From Saccharum officinarum (Eukaryota > Streptophyta > Magnoliopsida > Poales > Poaceae), in assembly GCA_020631735.1 (NCBI GenBank), contig CM036162.1, positions 91,808,401-91,872,400 on the forward strand: DNA of 64,000 nucleotides. Direction: 5' to 3'. Positions 47,028-58,335 of this stretch are shown piece by piece; the first letter of the stretch is position 1, and every line of letters starts with the position of its first letter. The position numbers and the translations under genes are program-made. The notes under the pieces were generated by a model. The model was not told where the DNA came from. It was given only the letters and a program-made list of their open reading frames with translations, and did no database searches.

Positions 47028-50000
47028 ATGGCTGACCCCGAACGACCTATTCCGTTGGCCACGGTGATCTGGTTCGGGAGTTTGGAGTTCATGTCGCTTG
47101 GCCATGGCTACGATATGGTCCTACTTCCCCCCAGACACCCATCTGATGAGGACTACGAGCTCTCCCAGCCCGGGGGAGCAATCCGCCGGCACCGTCGCTC
47201 TAGGCGGGCGCGGGCCGCCCGATGACGACGAGCCCGGCAAAACCACCGTCTTCACCTCGCGGAGGGCGACGGAGTCCCCTGGTCCGGCACCCCCCAGCCA
47301 GGCGCCAGCCTAGACCTCCTTGTGGAAGGTTTGGGAAGGACGAGCTTGACTGAGGGTAACATGCCAACGGGGAATCCCGCCGCTCCCCCGTCCGGTGAGA
47401 CACCACTGTCCGGAGCATCCATTTCGGCACGGACAGCAACATCTCCATCACCATTCCCGTTTGGGCTAGACTCGGCTGCCCGGGTGTACGCATCTTTCGT
47501 GAGCACTCGCATGAGTGCTTATGAGGAACTCCCCGGGCACCATCTACGCTCCACTCCGGACCTCGTTGCATCCACACCGGCCTCTGATTATCTGGACTCT
47601 ACGGACACACCGGACACAGAGCCCCATGTGACTGCTTCTCAACGTTGCAACCCCAGTGACGATTTGCAACGAGCACACATTCCCCCGTCATACTACTACT
47701 TTGGCGCTCCTGACTCCGACTCGGCTGATGACACCTATGATCCGACCCGCGAATGCTTCAACATCGATGTTGAAAGCACTTTGGAATCAGAGGACGAAGA
47801 GCCAGTCGAAGGAAGGTACACGCCACCCCATGTCGAGCTTCCTGCTGAGCGAGACGATCCTCAGTTCCTTGCGGATCAAGGAGCACAGCTCGAGCAGATT
47901 CGCGAGTTGCAGGACAGGCTTGACGAGGAACGGGAAAACCTGGGCCTACTCCAACAAACCCTCGAGCGCGAGCGTGCGGAGCGCGCACTTGGCGGGAGAG
48001 CTCGCGAAAGAGCTCGCGACGTCAACCGTCGCATCGATGAGGACTGGATGGTCGACCCCCCGGTTTTCGCTCGAGCCAGCCAGAACATCGTTGCCGCCGC
48101 CATGCTTCTCCGCAACATGCCTGAGCCGTCAAACCCCGACGCCCGTCGGGCTCGGGATGAAATCCGAGAACTCCTCGAGACCGCTGCCATGCAGCAGGCC
48201 GAGAGCTCCGCCTCGAGGCGACGCGAGGCAGCCTCGGAGCGGATCATCGAGCCCTCCTGATAGGAGAGAGAGGCCTCGGTTCACCCCGAGCCTGCCCGGT
48301 GAAACCGGGTAGCTCCGGCCCCTGAGCTCACCAGCAACGACCACGAGCCTCGAGACACCCGTGGCAACATCGTCGAGCGCCGTACGCGCAAGCACGGTGA
48401 CGGCGTGGCTCGAGGCTACCATGTCCACAGGGGCGGACGCTACGACAGTTCGGAAGATCGAAGCCCTTCACCCGAGCCTCCGGGTCCTCGGGTCTTCAGT
48501 AAGGCTCTCCGTGAGACGGTGCTCCCGGCTCGGTTTCGCTCCCCCACGACTCTCACCAAGTACAACGGTGAAACCAAACCTGAACTTTGGCTCGCCGATT
48601 TCCGCTTGGCGTGTCAGCTGGGCGGGGCCACCGACGACCGGGTCATCATTCGACAACTCCCCCTGTTCCTCTCCGACACCGCCCGAGCCTGGCTCGAGGA
48701 TCTCCCACCTCGACAGATCCACGACTGGGACGATCTCGTGAGGGTGTTTGAGGGAAATTTCAAGGGGACCTACATGCGCCCCGGCAACTCGTGGGACCTC
48801 TGGAGCTGCAAGCAGAAACAAGGTGAATCCCTCCGGGATTACATCCGGCGCTTCTCCCGGTAGCGTACCGAACTCCCCAACGTCACTGACTCCGACGTAA
48901 TTATGGCCTTCCTCTCCGGCACCACCTGTAAAGAGTTGGTCTAAGAATTGGGCCGTAACACTCCGCTCACTGCCAACGGGTTAATGGACATTGTCACTAA
49001 CTTCGCCGCCGGCGAGGAGGCGGTTGGTGCAATCTTTGGTGGCGACCCGGAGAGGGGGGAGCAGAAGGTCGACGATCCCACGAGCTCCACCCGGGGCTCC
49101 AAGAGGAACAACCGCAAGAAGAAGAAAGGCCAGCAGGGCAAGCTCGAGGCCCCGGCCGACGAGCTCGTTGCTGCTACCGAGCACAAAAAGCCTCGAGGCC
49201 CCCCCGGCGGGGGCGTCTTCGACAAAATGCTCAAAGAACCATGTCCCTACCACAAGGGACTTTCTAACCATAACCTCGAGGACTGTCATATGCTTCGCAG
49301 GTACTTTGGGGGTGCCGGCGTCAAGAAGGACGACAAGAAGGAGGACCCTAAAGGCGACGACAAGGACGGGGAATTCCCCGAAATCCACGACTGCTTCATG
49401 ATCTACGGAGGGCCCTCGACCTGCCTCTCAGCGCGCCAGCGCAAGCAAGAACGGCGTGAGGTTTTCTCCGTACAAACGGCAGTCCCCCGCTTCCTTTATT
49501 GGTCTGCGGTGGCCATCACTTTCGACCGTGACGACCACCCAGACCACGTCCCCAACCCGGGAGTCTATCCGCTCGTTGTTGACCCCGTCATCGCCAACTC
49601 ACGCCTCACCAAGGTGCTCATGGACGGCGGAAGCAGCCTCAACATCATCTACTCCCAGACCCTCGACCTGCTGGGGGTCAAGAGAGCACGCCTCCAACCT
49701 AGCGTCGGGGGCTTCCACGGAGTCGTGCCAGGGAAACGGGTGGAACCCCTCGGACGGGTCGATCTGCCCGTTTGTTTTGGCACACCAGCCAACTTCCGAA
49801 AGGAGACTCTCACTTTTGAAGTGGTCGGATTCCGTGGAACATACCACGCTATCCTGGGATGCCCATGCTACGGCAGGTTCATGGCGATCCTGAACTACAC
49901 CTACCTCAAGCTCAAAATGCCGGGCCCAAACGGTGTCATCACTATAGGGCCCTCGTATGAACATGCCTACGAGTGCGACGTCGAGTGCGTCGAGCACGGC

Positions 50001-50183
50001 GAGGCTGTTTTGGAGTCGGCGATCTTGGCTGCAGACCTCGACGGTCTCGCCAAAATGATTCCCGACCCAAAACGCCATGCCGGCAGCCTCGAGCCCGCCG
50101 AAGATGTCAAACTCGTACCCCTCGACCCCGCTGATCCCAAGGGAAAGGCACTGAGCATCAGTGCCACCCTCGATCCTAAATAG
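47028..50183 (+). pseudogene. Gypsy gag-protease region with several stops
   Basis: A single frame from about 47028 to 50183, interrupted at 47223 (TGA), 48258 (TGA), 48261 (TAG), 48300 (TGA), 48861 (TAG), 48942 (TAA) and 50181 (TAG). The true gag start is uncertain because an alternative frame (ATG 47098) also looks plausible at the N-terminus. Retrotrans_gag domain around 48580-48940 (WLEDLPP, W..L...F...F). A zinc-site-like CPYHKG...EDC follows at about 49240-49280, and a retropepsin-like domain at 49560-49900 with MDGGSSLNII in place of the usual DTGSS-type active site, as in this lineage. Residues 47900-48010 form a charged coiled coil. Confidence 0.82.
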
Positions 50184-50255
50184 GAAGCAGTGCTCGTCGA
50201 CTTTCTCCACGCAAACGTCGACATCTTTGCGTGGAGTCCCTCGGATATACCAGCT

Positions 50256-50538
50256 TGAGGAAGCCCGAGATGTGGCTCTGTTGCATTCTGCCAGATACCA
50301 GCAGGATCTCCGACGCTACCACGACAGACACGTCCACAAGCGTGACCTCAACGTCGGCGACTTGGTGCTACGGCGGAACCAGAACACCAAGGGACGGCAC
50401 AAGCTCACGCCACCATGGGAAGGGCCGTACATCATCGCAGAAGTACTAAAGCTAGGCACCTACAAGCTATCCAACGAGAAGGGCGAAATCCTCACCAACG
50501 CTTGGAACATTGAACAGCTACGTCGCTTCTTTCCTTAA
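50256..50538 (+). pseudogene. Gypsy integrase C-terminal remnant
   Basis: QLEEARDVALLHSARYQQDLRRYHDRHV followed by GDLVLRR and PPWEGPYIIAEV is the C-terminal DNA-binding end of a gypsy integrase, ending TAA at 50536-50538. It is joined directly, in another frame, to FAWSPSDIP of the post-protease linker near 50245-50260. About 3 kb encoding RT, RNase H and the integrase core is missing at this junction. An AATAAA follows at 50572. Confidence 0.85.
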
Positions 50539-51214
50539 AAATCCTCGAGGCTCTGTATTTTCTTTTTCGTCAATAAAGAATACAGCGACGTTCAAACTTT
50601 CATTTTACAGTGAGGAAGGATCGACTCTGCACTCCTAGAATCGACCCTCCCTCGGGGGCTACAAGGGGGGAACCCCCCCAGTCCCCGAAAAAACTTATGC
50701 TCTTTTTTAAAATTAAGAACCGCTTCTTAGATCAACTTCACTGCGCACTGAGGTTCGAAAGGGCTCCCGAGTCAGGAGTATCACCTATGCCTCCGAGGCT
50801 ACGGTACCTCCACTCACCCCTTACGCCTTTTAGAGGTGCGACTTCACGCTAAGGAGATCTAAATAACGGTTCCTAACTTTGAAAAAGAACATATCCCCTG
50901 TCGCTTAGATCAGGCTCTCACACGATTTACAAGGCCGCAACATCACCCTGAAGCTCGAGGGCGATCGAGCCATGAGATCACTTACGCCCCCGAGGCTATG
51001 GTACCTCCACTCGCTCCCTTACGCCAAAGGATGCAGCTGCGTGCTAAGTAAATCACGCAAGAACACGATCCAAGCGATAATGGGAAGAAAAGCTCGAATA
51101 AAACTAAATCAACCACAAACCGGTTTATGTTTCGAGTTTTTAGGCCTTCGAGGCCACCACGATCAAAATTCGAAATGCTAACTTATTACATGGGCCTTCA
51201 TGCCCAGATTTGGC
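50539..51214. other. Gypsy spacer between integrase remnant and antisense gene
   Basis: Contains ccctcgggggctac at about 50650 and similar PPT-like words. It would be shared 3' non-coding sequence of the sense pol and antisense transcripts. No ORF of note. Confidence 0.5.
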
Positions 51215-54200
51215 TCACAGGCCCTCATCGTCATTAGGCGGAACCACCTCGGCTTCAAAAAGCGAGGCCAGACGGCTTCCATGCTCTTCGGTGGCTTCAA
51301 TCAGCTCCACGCAGGCATCCTCGTTCTCCTCGTCTGTCCGGTCTGGGTCTGTGATAAAGCCCTCAGCGACGAGCTTCATGTCGAACACAAACCCTAAACG
51401 GACGACGGCCAGCGCCCTCTTCACGCCGTGATGGGGGCCGTCCCGTATCTTCTCCCAGGCAAGGCGGCCCAGCGCCACCATCCGACGGACGAAGGAGTTC
51501 CCCGGAACATCTTCCCTGGTGTCGGTGTCGGGCTCGACCCCCAGGCCATCACACATGGTGGTGATCGCGCCCTGGAGCAGTTGGGTCCTCCGGATCTCGG
51601 CTTCGAGGAGGCTCTGGAAGGAGTTGGCAGAGGATTGGGCCTCTCGGTTCTCCCTCTTCAGCTCTGAAACATGACGAACAGATTAATACCCAACGCAAGG
51701 CCCTCCGCATCGTGGCCGTAACAATCACACTTACCCTCGATATGGGTTTGTAGGCCCACAACCTCGTCATGAAGCCCCCCGCAAGTCCGCTCGAGCCCAA
51801 GGAAGGCGTTGTCTTTGTCACCAATGGTTGCCTTTAGCGCCTCGATCTCTTGCCGAGCAGACTCGAGAGCTGTGTTCTTCTCTTGGACGACTCCCTTCAG
51901 CGTCGTGACCTCGTCCTTCAGAGCATCAGAACGAGCGGTGGCCTGCTCGACCTCGACATTGAGGGTGTCGCATTGACGACTAACCTGCGAGACATTCTCC
52001 TCGAGCTCCTTCACCCGTCTCGATAGGGGCTCGAGATCCCTGCGGGCCTGGGTAGCCTCCTCCCGAGCCTTGTCCATGCCAGTGCGCATCACGGCCTCGG
52101 CCGCCCATGCCTGCATCGCTTCCTCTTTCAGCACCGCGTAGGCGACGCGCAGCTCAGCCATTTCGGTGTTCCGATTGGAAAGCCGTTTCTGGGCCTCCTC
52201 GGCCAAGATCCATTGCTGAGACAGCGCGGCCCACACGCCACTCTCACCCCGGATGAAGAGTGACTTGCGGCGGGAGTGCTCCTTCAGCTCCTGAATGCAA
52301 TCCGAAAAAAAACCAAAAAGGTTAAAAAGCCGAGGGAAAAAGACACCAATAAAACCACGGAAAAAGCCGACGGGTCGATCGTACCTCGGTGGCATCCCCC
52401 ATGCTCCGCACGGCACTAGACGCCACTCGGAGCAACCGATCAAGGTGTCGGCGGACGTCCTCGAGGTACTCCCATCGGTGCACTTCATCTTTGTCGTTCA
52501 GGACGAAGATGGGCTCGGCGTCGGGGTTCGCGGCGGCCCTAAACTGGAGCGACGGCCCCCCCACCTCGGTATCTCTGCCTCTGCCCGCGCTATCGCCAGC
52601 GCGGTGATGTCGGGCCATGACGACAACGACCCAGCCAGGGCGTCTCCCGGTCCCGCGGAAGGACTGGCCTCGCCCGCAGTTTCCACCTCTCTGACGGCCG
52701 TCGAGGCACCGGCCTGATCCGCGGCTTCGCCCCCTCGACCCCCATCACTTATTTCCCTCTGTCCAGGGGGTGTCGTCGGGGGGAAGGTCCACGGCCATGG
52801 GTGCCCGCCCCCCTAGGGGAACTAGCCCCTCAACCGCTGGCGCCTCGACCGAAGACGGCTCCGGTACCCGCGCCTCGACAGTAGGCACCCCCGGAGCCGG
52901 CACCTCTTCTTCCGATGCTCCGGTCAGGGGCTCGACCGCCCCGCCCTCCACCATACCCGCTGGCTCGGCCAACGGGTCTTGTTGCGACGGCGACCCGCCC
53001 GCCAGGGCCGCCTCCTGCCCCGACACCAACGCGACCTTCTCCATGACCACGTCAGCCCCCGCTCGCTCCGCGCCGCGGACAGGTGCCTCGCCCGTCGCGA
53101 CCTCGACGACAGCCTCGGCCGACGCTGACGACCTGGGCCCCGCCTCGACCACGCCGGGCGCCACCATCTCCGCCGGTTCGGACCCCTCCACGGCAGGGTC
53201 CGTGCCAGTAACCACCGTGGCGTCCGCTGGTTCCTGCCGTTGTCGTCGACGCCCCTTCGCGGCCTCGACCTGCCGGACCCAGGCCGCATCCTGCTCCGCC
53301 GTCCGGTTAAGGACAATGGCGCTGGCCCGCAGCGACTTCACGGGGGTAAGCCCCATTGGCTCCGCCTTCCGCTTTAACCTGCAAAGCGAAGAAACGTCAG
53401 CCAACGGACCCCGAGAAAGGCAGGACAACCGAGCAGAGACGCTTACCCGGAAATTGACACCAAGGGCCTCGACCCCGTGCGACCCGAGCCTCCCGGGGCG
53501 GCCGATTGTGGCCTCGCAGCGGCCTCACCAGCAGGCCGGGCACTCCTGGGGGCCCTGACCGACACACCGCCCTACGCCTTTTGTGCCTCCGAGGCCAGCT
53601 GGCCTCGGGTTCTCACGCCTGCCGACGCCGCCACCGATGACGACGCCGGTACTGCCGTCCCAGCCCCTGCCCGAGCTTGCGGGGCCTGGGCTGGTGCGGA
53701 CGTCCCCATCGACCCCTCTTGATGGGTCCGGGGTAAAGCGGCCCCTCCCGTCGAGGGGCCCGTCTCCTTCTCCGTTTTCTCCTCCTCCTCGGACTCCTCG
53801 ACCACGACGACCGAGGAGGACGCCCCCCTGATGGGTTCCACCAGGGGGCGAACGTCGGGAAGACCCCCCAGCCCGGTCGCGGTCTCATACCGCGACAGGG
53901 CGTCATCGTCCTCACCGCTGCTGTCGTCGTCCTCCCCCGAGATCGTCTCGGAAGGCGACAGCGCCAGGGAGACCCCATCGATAGTCTGCTGGCGCCGGAG
54001 CTTCTTCAACGCCACCGCCTCTTTGGACTTGCGGATTGCCCGCTTCTTGGCCATCTCCTTGGTTTGCTTCTTCTTGGAAGCATGCTGGCGTCGAGCCTCC
54101 CGGGCAGGCCGGTCCTCTAGGACTGGCGGACGCGTCTCTCGCAGCGCCGACAAATCCTACGCGCCGGCCTCGACCAAATCAGCGAAATCCAAAAATAAAC

Positions 54201-55154
54201 GAAACAGGCAAACCTACTAATCCTAAGATACGTACCACTGGCTCGAACCCTTCGGTAGGTCTTATGGGAACCCGGTTAGCCTCCTCCACCTTGAAGTTCC
54301 CGACCATCCGACGCGCTCGCCGGAGGACCTCCTCGAGGGAAAGGGATTCGTGGAACATCCGGGTCCCCTCCAGCGATGCCTCCGGAGTCATCTGGTCGAG
54401 GCGGAGACGACGCCGGCACAGTGGCATCACCCTACGGCGATGGAAGGCCGCGGCCACCGCCGCAGCCGTCAAGCCCCGAAGGCGAAGCTGCTGCAGCGCC
54501 GCCAGCAGCGGGTCCAGGCGTGGCTTCTCGGCTTCCGGCACTCCGTATGTCCAGCGATCTTCTCGAGCGGTTAGCACGCGGCCGGTGTACCTCGGCAACT
54601 GATTTTCATCATTGCGGAGGTAGAACCAACCCTCATGCCACCCACTGTTCGAAGAGATGAGGCGAGCCGGGATGTACAGATCCACCCGGCTCGACCTCAC
54701 CTGCAGGACGCAGCTCCCTACTTGGGCCGCACACAAGACGCCCTTCTCCCCCGCCTTCTTGGCAAAGAGCTCGGCCTTGAAAAGGTGAAGCCACAGGTTC
54801 CACTGCGGCTCCACCCCAAGGTAGCCCTCGCAGACCGCCATGAAGATGGTGGCCTGCACGACGGCATTGGGGGAAAGGTGGTGAAGCTCCACCTGGTAGT
54901 AGTGGAGGAGCGCGCGCATGAAGACGGACGCCGGCACGCCAAACCCCCGCTCGTGGAAGCAGACGAAGCTCACCACGTACCCTTCCGGGGGCGCCGGCTC
55001 CCGGTGGGCAGGGGGCGGCGCGATCCACTCCGGTTGCGACCGGCTCGTCCTCGGCCGCAGCAGCCCATCCTCGACCAATTCTTCCAACCTCCTCTCCATC
55101 ACCGTGGAGGTGGCCCCAGTCGTTGGCGGGGAGGATCTGGCTCTTTCCTGCCAT
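51215..55154 (-). pseudogene. Antisense five-exon gene of the Tat-like gypsy element (PF04195-type)
   Basis: Read on the minus strand, five exons join with correct GT-AG signals and phases: 55154 or 55099 down to 54236, 54156-53447, 53378-52385, 52290-51735, 51663-51215. The N-terminal exon has the putative gypsy-type transposon domain of PF04195 (FGVPASVFMRALLHYY, LSPNAVVQATIF, EGYLGVEPQWNLW). Exon 2 is Lys/Arg then acidic. Exon 3 is Ala/Glu/Pro-rich and ends with DEVHRWEYLEDVRRHLDRLL. Exon 4 is a long coiled coil. Exon 5 ends DEENEDACVELIEATEEHGS and TGA. Breaks: a frameshift between ATG 55154 and the main frame, TAG at 53574-53572, and two compensating frame changes in exon 3 (near 52750 and at a G-run near 52560). 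Its function in the lineage is unknown. Confidence 0.78.
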
Positions 55155-55300
55155 CGGTGTTGTCGAAAGGGGGGGTGGATGAAGAGGACGCGATGGCGAC
55201 AGCGATGCGGGCGCAGAGCGTGATAAGGCAAGGGTTGTCTGAGGCAGAAGAATGCAGGAGCGCAAGGGAACGGAGGGGAACGCAGACCCCCAGGCCTTGA

Positions 55301-55308
55301 TTTTATAT
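55301..55308 (-). promoter_or_regulatory. TATA box for the antisense gene
   Basis: ATATAAAA on the minus strand (plus strand ttttatat), about 150 bp upstream of the first ATG at 55154. The intervening stretch is leader-like, so transcription into the antisense exons from here is plausible. Confidence 0.6.
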
Positions 55309-55564
55309 GCCCAGGCGGAAGCCCAACAGCCGCGCGAAAAGGTAGGAACAGTTTCCCGCATTAAATGCGCCCACCTAACCGTTTCCTTACATCTCGCAGG
55401 AGTCGGGCACGTGGCCATCCCCCACGTCGTAACCGTACGCCACGTCGCCCACTACCGCGCCGATCTCGCCTCCCCCAAAAGACGCGCCCGGCTAACGGGC
55501 GGGGGAGGGATCCGCGGACGGATATTTCCAGATATCTGGGAAACGGGCCCCGAGCCTGGTATAA

Positions 55565-57003
55565 GCCTCGAGGGAGCGAAAGCTGGCCCTCGACCAGGGT
55601 TCGACAGCTGCCCTCGAGCAACAGAGTTAGGGACGACCCAGGGTGCGCCCGTACATGGCCAAGGGCTCAAGCCACGCTCTCGAGGCACCCCAGGACGTAT
55701 TCGAGGCCGAAGGAGGAGGCCGTCGTAGGAATCCCCCTGGGGGAGGCATCGAGCCCTCGAATCCTGTCGCAGGGAATCGAGATCCACACGACCACTCCTT
55801 GGCATCTTTGAGAGTGCCTCCGGGCCACTAGCCGACCCCTAACGAACGGGGCACGGGCTCTCACTCGAATTCCCCCGCTAGCAGCTCACCGGAGATCGTC
55901 GGAACTCGCGCCCAAACGAGGGTAGTACGGTGTTCTCCACCCCTCCTCCTTTTTTTGAAAAGGAGCGTGAGGGTCGCACAAAAGACGGTCGGGACTCTGA
56001 TCGACCTCGTGCGCGCAAGGCTCGGGGGCTCGACCGCAGAAACCTAAGCCTCGAGGGAGCGAAAGCTGGCCCTCGACCAGGGTTCGACAGCTGCCCTCGA
56101 GCAACAGAGTTAGGGATGACCCAGGGTGCGCCCGTACATGGCCAAGGGCTCGAGCCATGCTCTCGAGGCACCCCAGGACGTATTCGAGGCCGAAGGAGGA
56201 GGTCGTCGTAGGAATCCCCCCGGGGGAGGCATCGAGCCCTCGAATCCTGTCGCAGGGAATCGAGATCCACACGACCACTCCTTGGCATCTTTGAGAGCGC
56301 CTCCAGGCCACTAGCCGACCCCTAACGAACGGGGCACAGGCTCTCACTCGAATTCCCCCGCTAGCAGCTCACCAGAGATCGTCGGAACTCGCGCCCAAAC
56401 GAGGGTAGTACGGCGTTCTCCACCCCTCCTCCTTTTTTCGAAAAGGAGCATGAGGGTCACACAAAAGACGGTCGGGACTCTGATCGACCTCGTGCGTGCG
56501 AGGCTCGGGGGCTCGACCGCAGAAACCTAAGCCTCGAGGGAACGAAAGCTGGCCCTCGACCAGGGTTCGACAGCTGCCCTCGAGGAACAGAGTTAGGGAC
56601 GACCCAGGGTGCGCCCGTACATAGCCAAGGGCTCGAGCCACTTTCTCGAGACACCCCAGGACGTATTCGAGGCCGAAAGAGGAGGTCATCGTAGGAATCC
56701 CCCCGGGGGAGGCATCGAGCCCTCGAATCCTATCGCAGGGAATCGAGATCCACACGACCACTCCTTGGCATCTTTGAGAGCGCCTCCGGTCCACTAGCTG
56801 ACCCCTAACGAACGGGGCACGGGCTCTCACTCGAATTCCCCCGCTAGCAGCTCACCGGAGAACGTCGGAACTCACGCCCAAATGAGGGTAGTACGGCGTT
56901 CTCCACCCCTCCTCCTTTTTTTGAAAAGGAGCGTGAGGGTCACACAAAAGATGGTCGGGACTCTGATCGACCTCGTGCGCGCGAGGCTCGGGGGCTCGGC
57001 CGC
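55565..57003. repeat. 483-bp tandem repeat, three copies
   Basis: Units start gcctcgaggga at 55565, 56048 and 56531 (exact 483-base spacing). The third unit is cut at about 57003. Units are nearly identical, with scattered transitions. Each yields similar chance ORFs on both strands. Variable tandem repeats just before the 3' LTR are known from Tat-lineage elements and can seed satellites. Confidence 0.95.
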
Positions 57004-57177
57004 AACGAATCATCCCCCAATAAAACGAAAACAAGACCTCGGAGGAGTCCCAGCACTCCACCGAGGCCTCGGGGGCTACACCCGACGGGTGCGCTCGCGC
57101 GCCCCCACCGGAAAAGATCACGACGCTACGACTCCAGTTCGAACAAACCTCTGGGAGTGTGATCACACACTCACCCA

Positions 57178-57193
57178 AAGGCTCGGGGGCTAC
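57178..57193 (+). other. Polypurine tract region of the gypsy element
   Basis: aaaggctcgggggctact directly precedes the 3' LTR. The LTR starts tatcgg where the 5' copy has tgtcgg. Confidence 0.65.
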
Positions 57194-58335
57194 TATCGGT
57201 ACCAAAAGTACAGGGGTACCCACACCCATCGCTAGTAAAAAACTAAAACGACTGACACCGCAATAAAAGGCAGCCCGCCTCGACCGCGCATCCTGTCCGC
57301 CTCGTACGAGGCCCGCTCGACGGGGCGCCTCGACCGCGCTCCGGCTCCGACTCGTACGAGGCCTGCTCGACGGGGCGCCTCGACCGCGCCCCATCCCGTA
57401 CGGCAAACTACCTCGACGGCGCTCTGACCCACGCGAAGCTCGTCCGCCCACTGGGAAAAACTCTGACTCGCGTGAGCCTGGATCGAGCGCCTCGACTCCT
57501 TCTCTTTACCTACCCCAGGACAAAAGCCATAGCATTTAATGCGGTTACCTACTATCACCTACCGGCATGGCTACGACCAGGATCAACGTGGGAACAATGC
57601 CCATGTCAGGTCTCACTGTTTTACCACCCATCCCATGATGGGAGGTGAAACCCGTCACTATACCCACCTTACCGCACACTGTTTACCATCGATCACCCTC
57701 GAGGGAGGATAAGACAAGGCCCGTTCTCCACAATCTCAGGGATTCGGCCTTATCCATCCGGTCTCGACCCGGCCTCGACCCAACCTCGACGCTCGGCGCA
57801 GTTCAACGGCAAGGGAAGGACGGTATGGCACGGTGCTCCGGGTCATTTCGCCGTCTCGTCTCCCACGATGCCATGGTGTCCAGGGATGGTCGGCCATTCC
57901 CAGGGCACGTCGCTACAGTCAACTCAACAGGAATCGATCAAACATCACCTCAAGGCTCCTCGTCATCCTGGCCTCCTCTCGCCCTATAAAAGGGCAGGCC
58001 AGGGCTCTGCACGAGGAGGAGGAGAAACGAAGCACTCGACCGGACAACAACAGACAACGAAGAAAAACAAGAGATCGATACCTCAAGCAACCACCCTTGT
58101 CCTTTTTTCCTCTCTTTAGGACTTGGGCTCGGCGCCCTCTCTCGCATGCTTGTAACCCCTACACGAGCACTTCGGTGCAAGGAAATACAAACTTCTTCCC
58201 CCCCGCTGGACGTAGGGCCTTCTTTTGCCCGAACCAGGATAAACCCCCGTGTGTTCTCCTTGCATCACCATCCAGGAAAGAGACACGCAGCATTTACTCG
58301 TTGGTTTAGGACCCCCTCGGGTCCGAACACTGACA
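57194..58335 (+). repeat. Gypsy element 3' LTR
   Basis: 1142 bp, TATA box at 57985-57992, ends acactgaca before the target copy ctcgt. The first dinucleotide is TA instead of TG, a G-to-A change. Confidence 0.95.

Larger units (their letters stand above)
45824..58335 (+). mobile_element. Ty3/gypsy Tat-like LTR retrotransposon with deleted pol
   Basis: 12,512 bp inserted in copia 2. LTRs are 1142 bp each; TSD is ctcat (45819-45823) against ctcgt (58336-58340). Order: LTR, PBS-like ttggcgtgccaggtagg, gag-protease, last part of integrase, antisense gene, 483-bp tandem repeats, polypurine tract, LTR. An antisense ORF of the PF04195 type and 3' tandem repeats are features of the Tat lineage (Grande, Retand, RIRE2-like). 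RT, RNase H and the integrase core are absent, so it depended on other elements. Confidence 0.9.

Noticed and set aside
55365..56830. Families of similar 60-150-codon frames on both strands
   Set aside because: They repeat with the 483-bp unit and are by-products of the tandem repeat.
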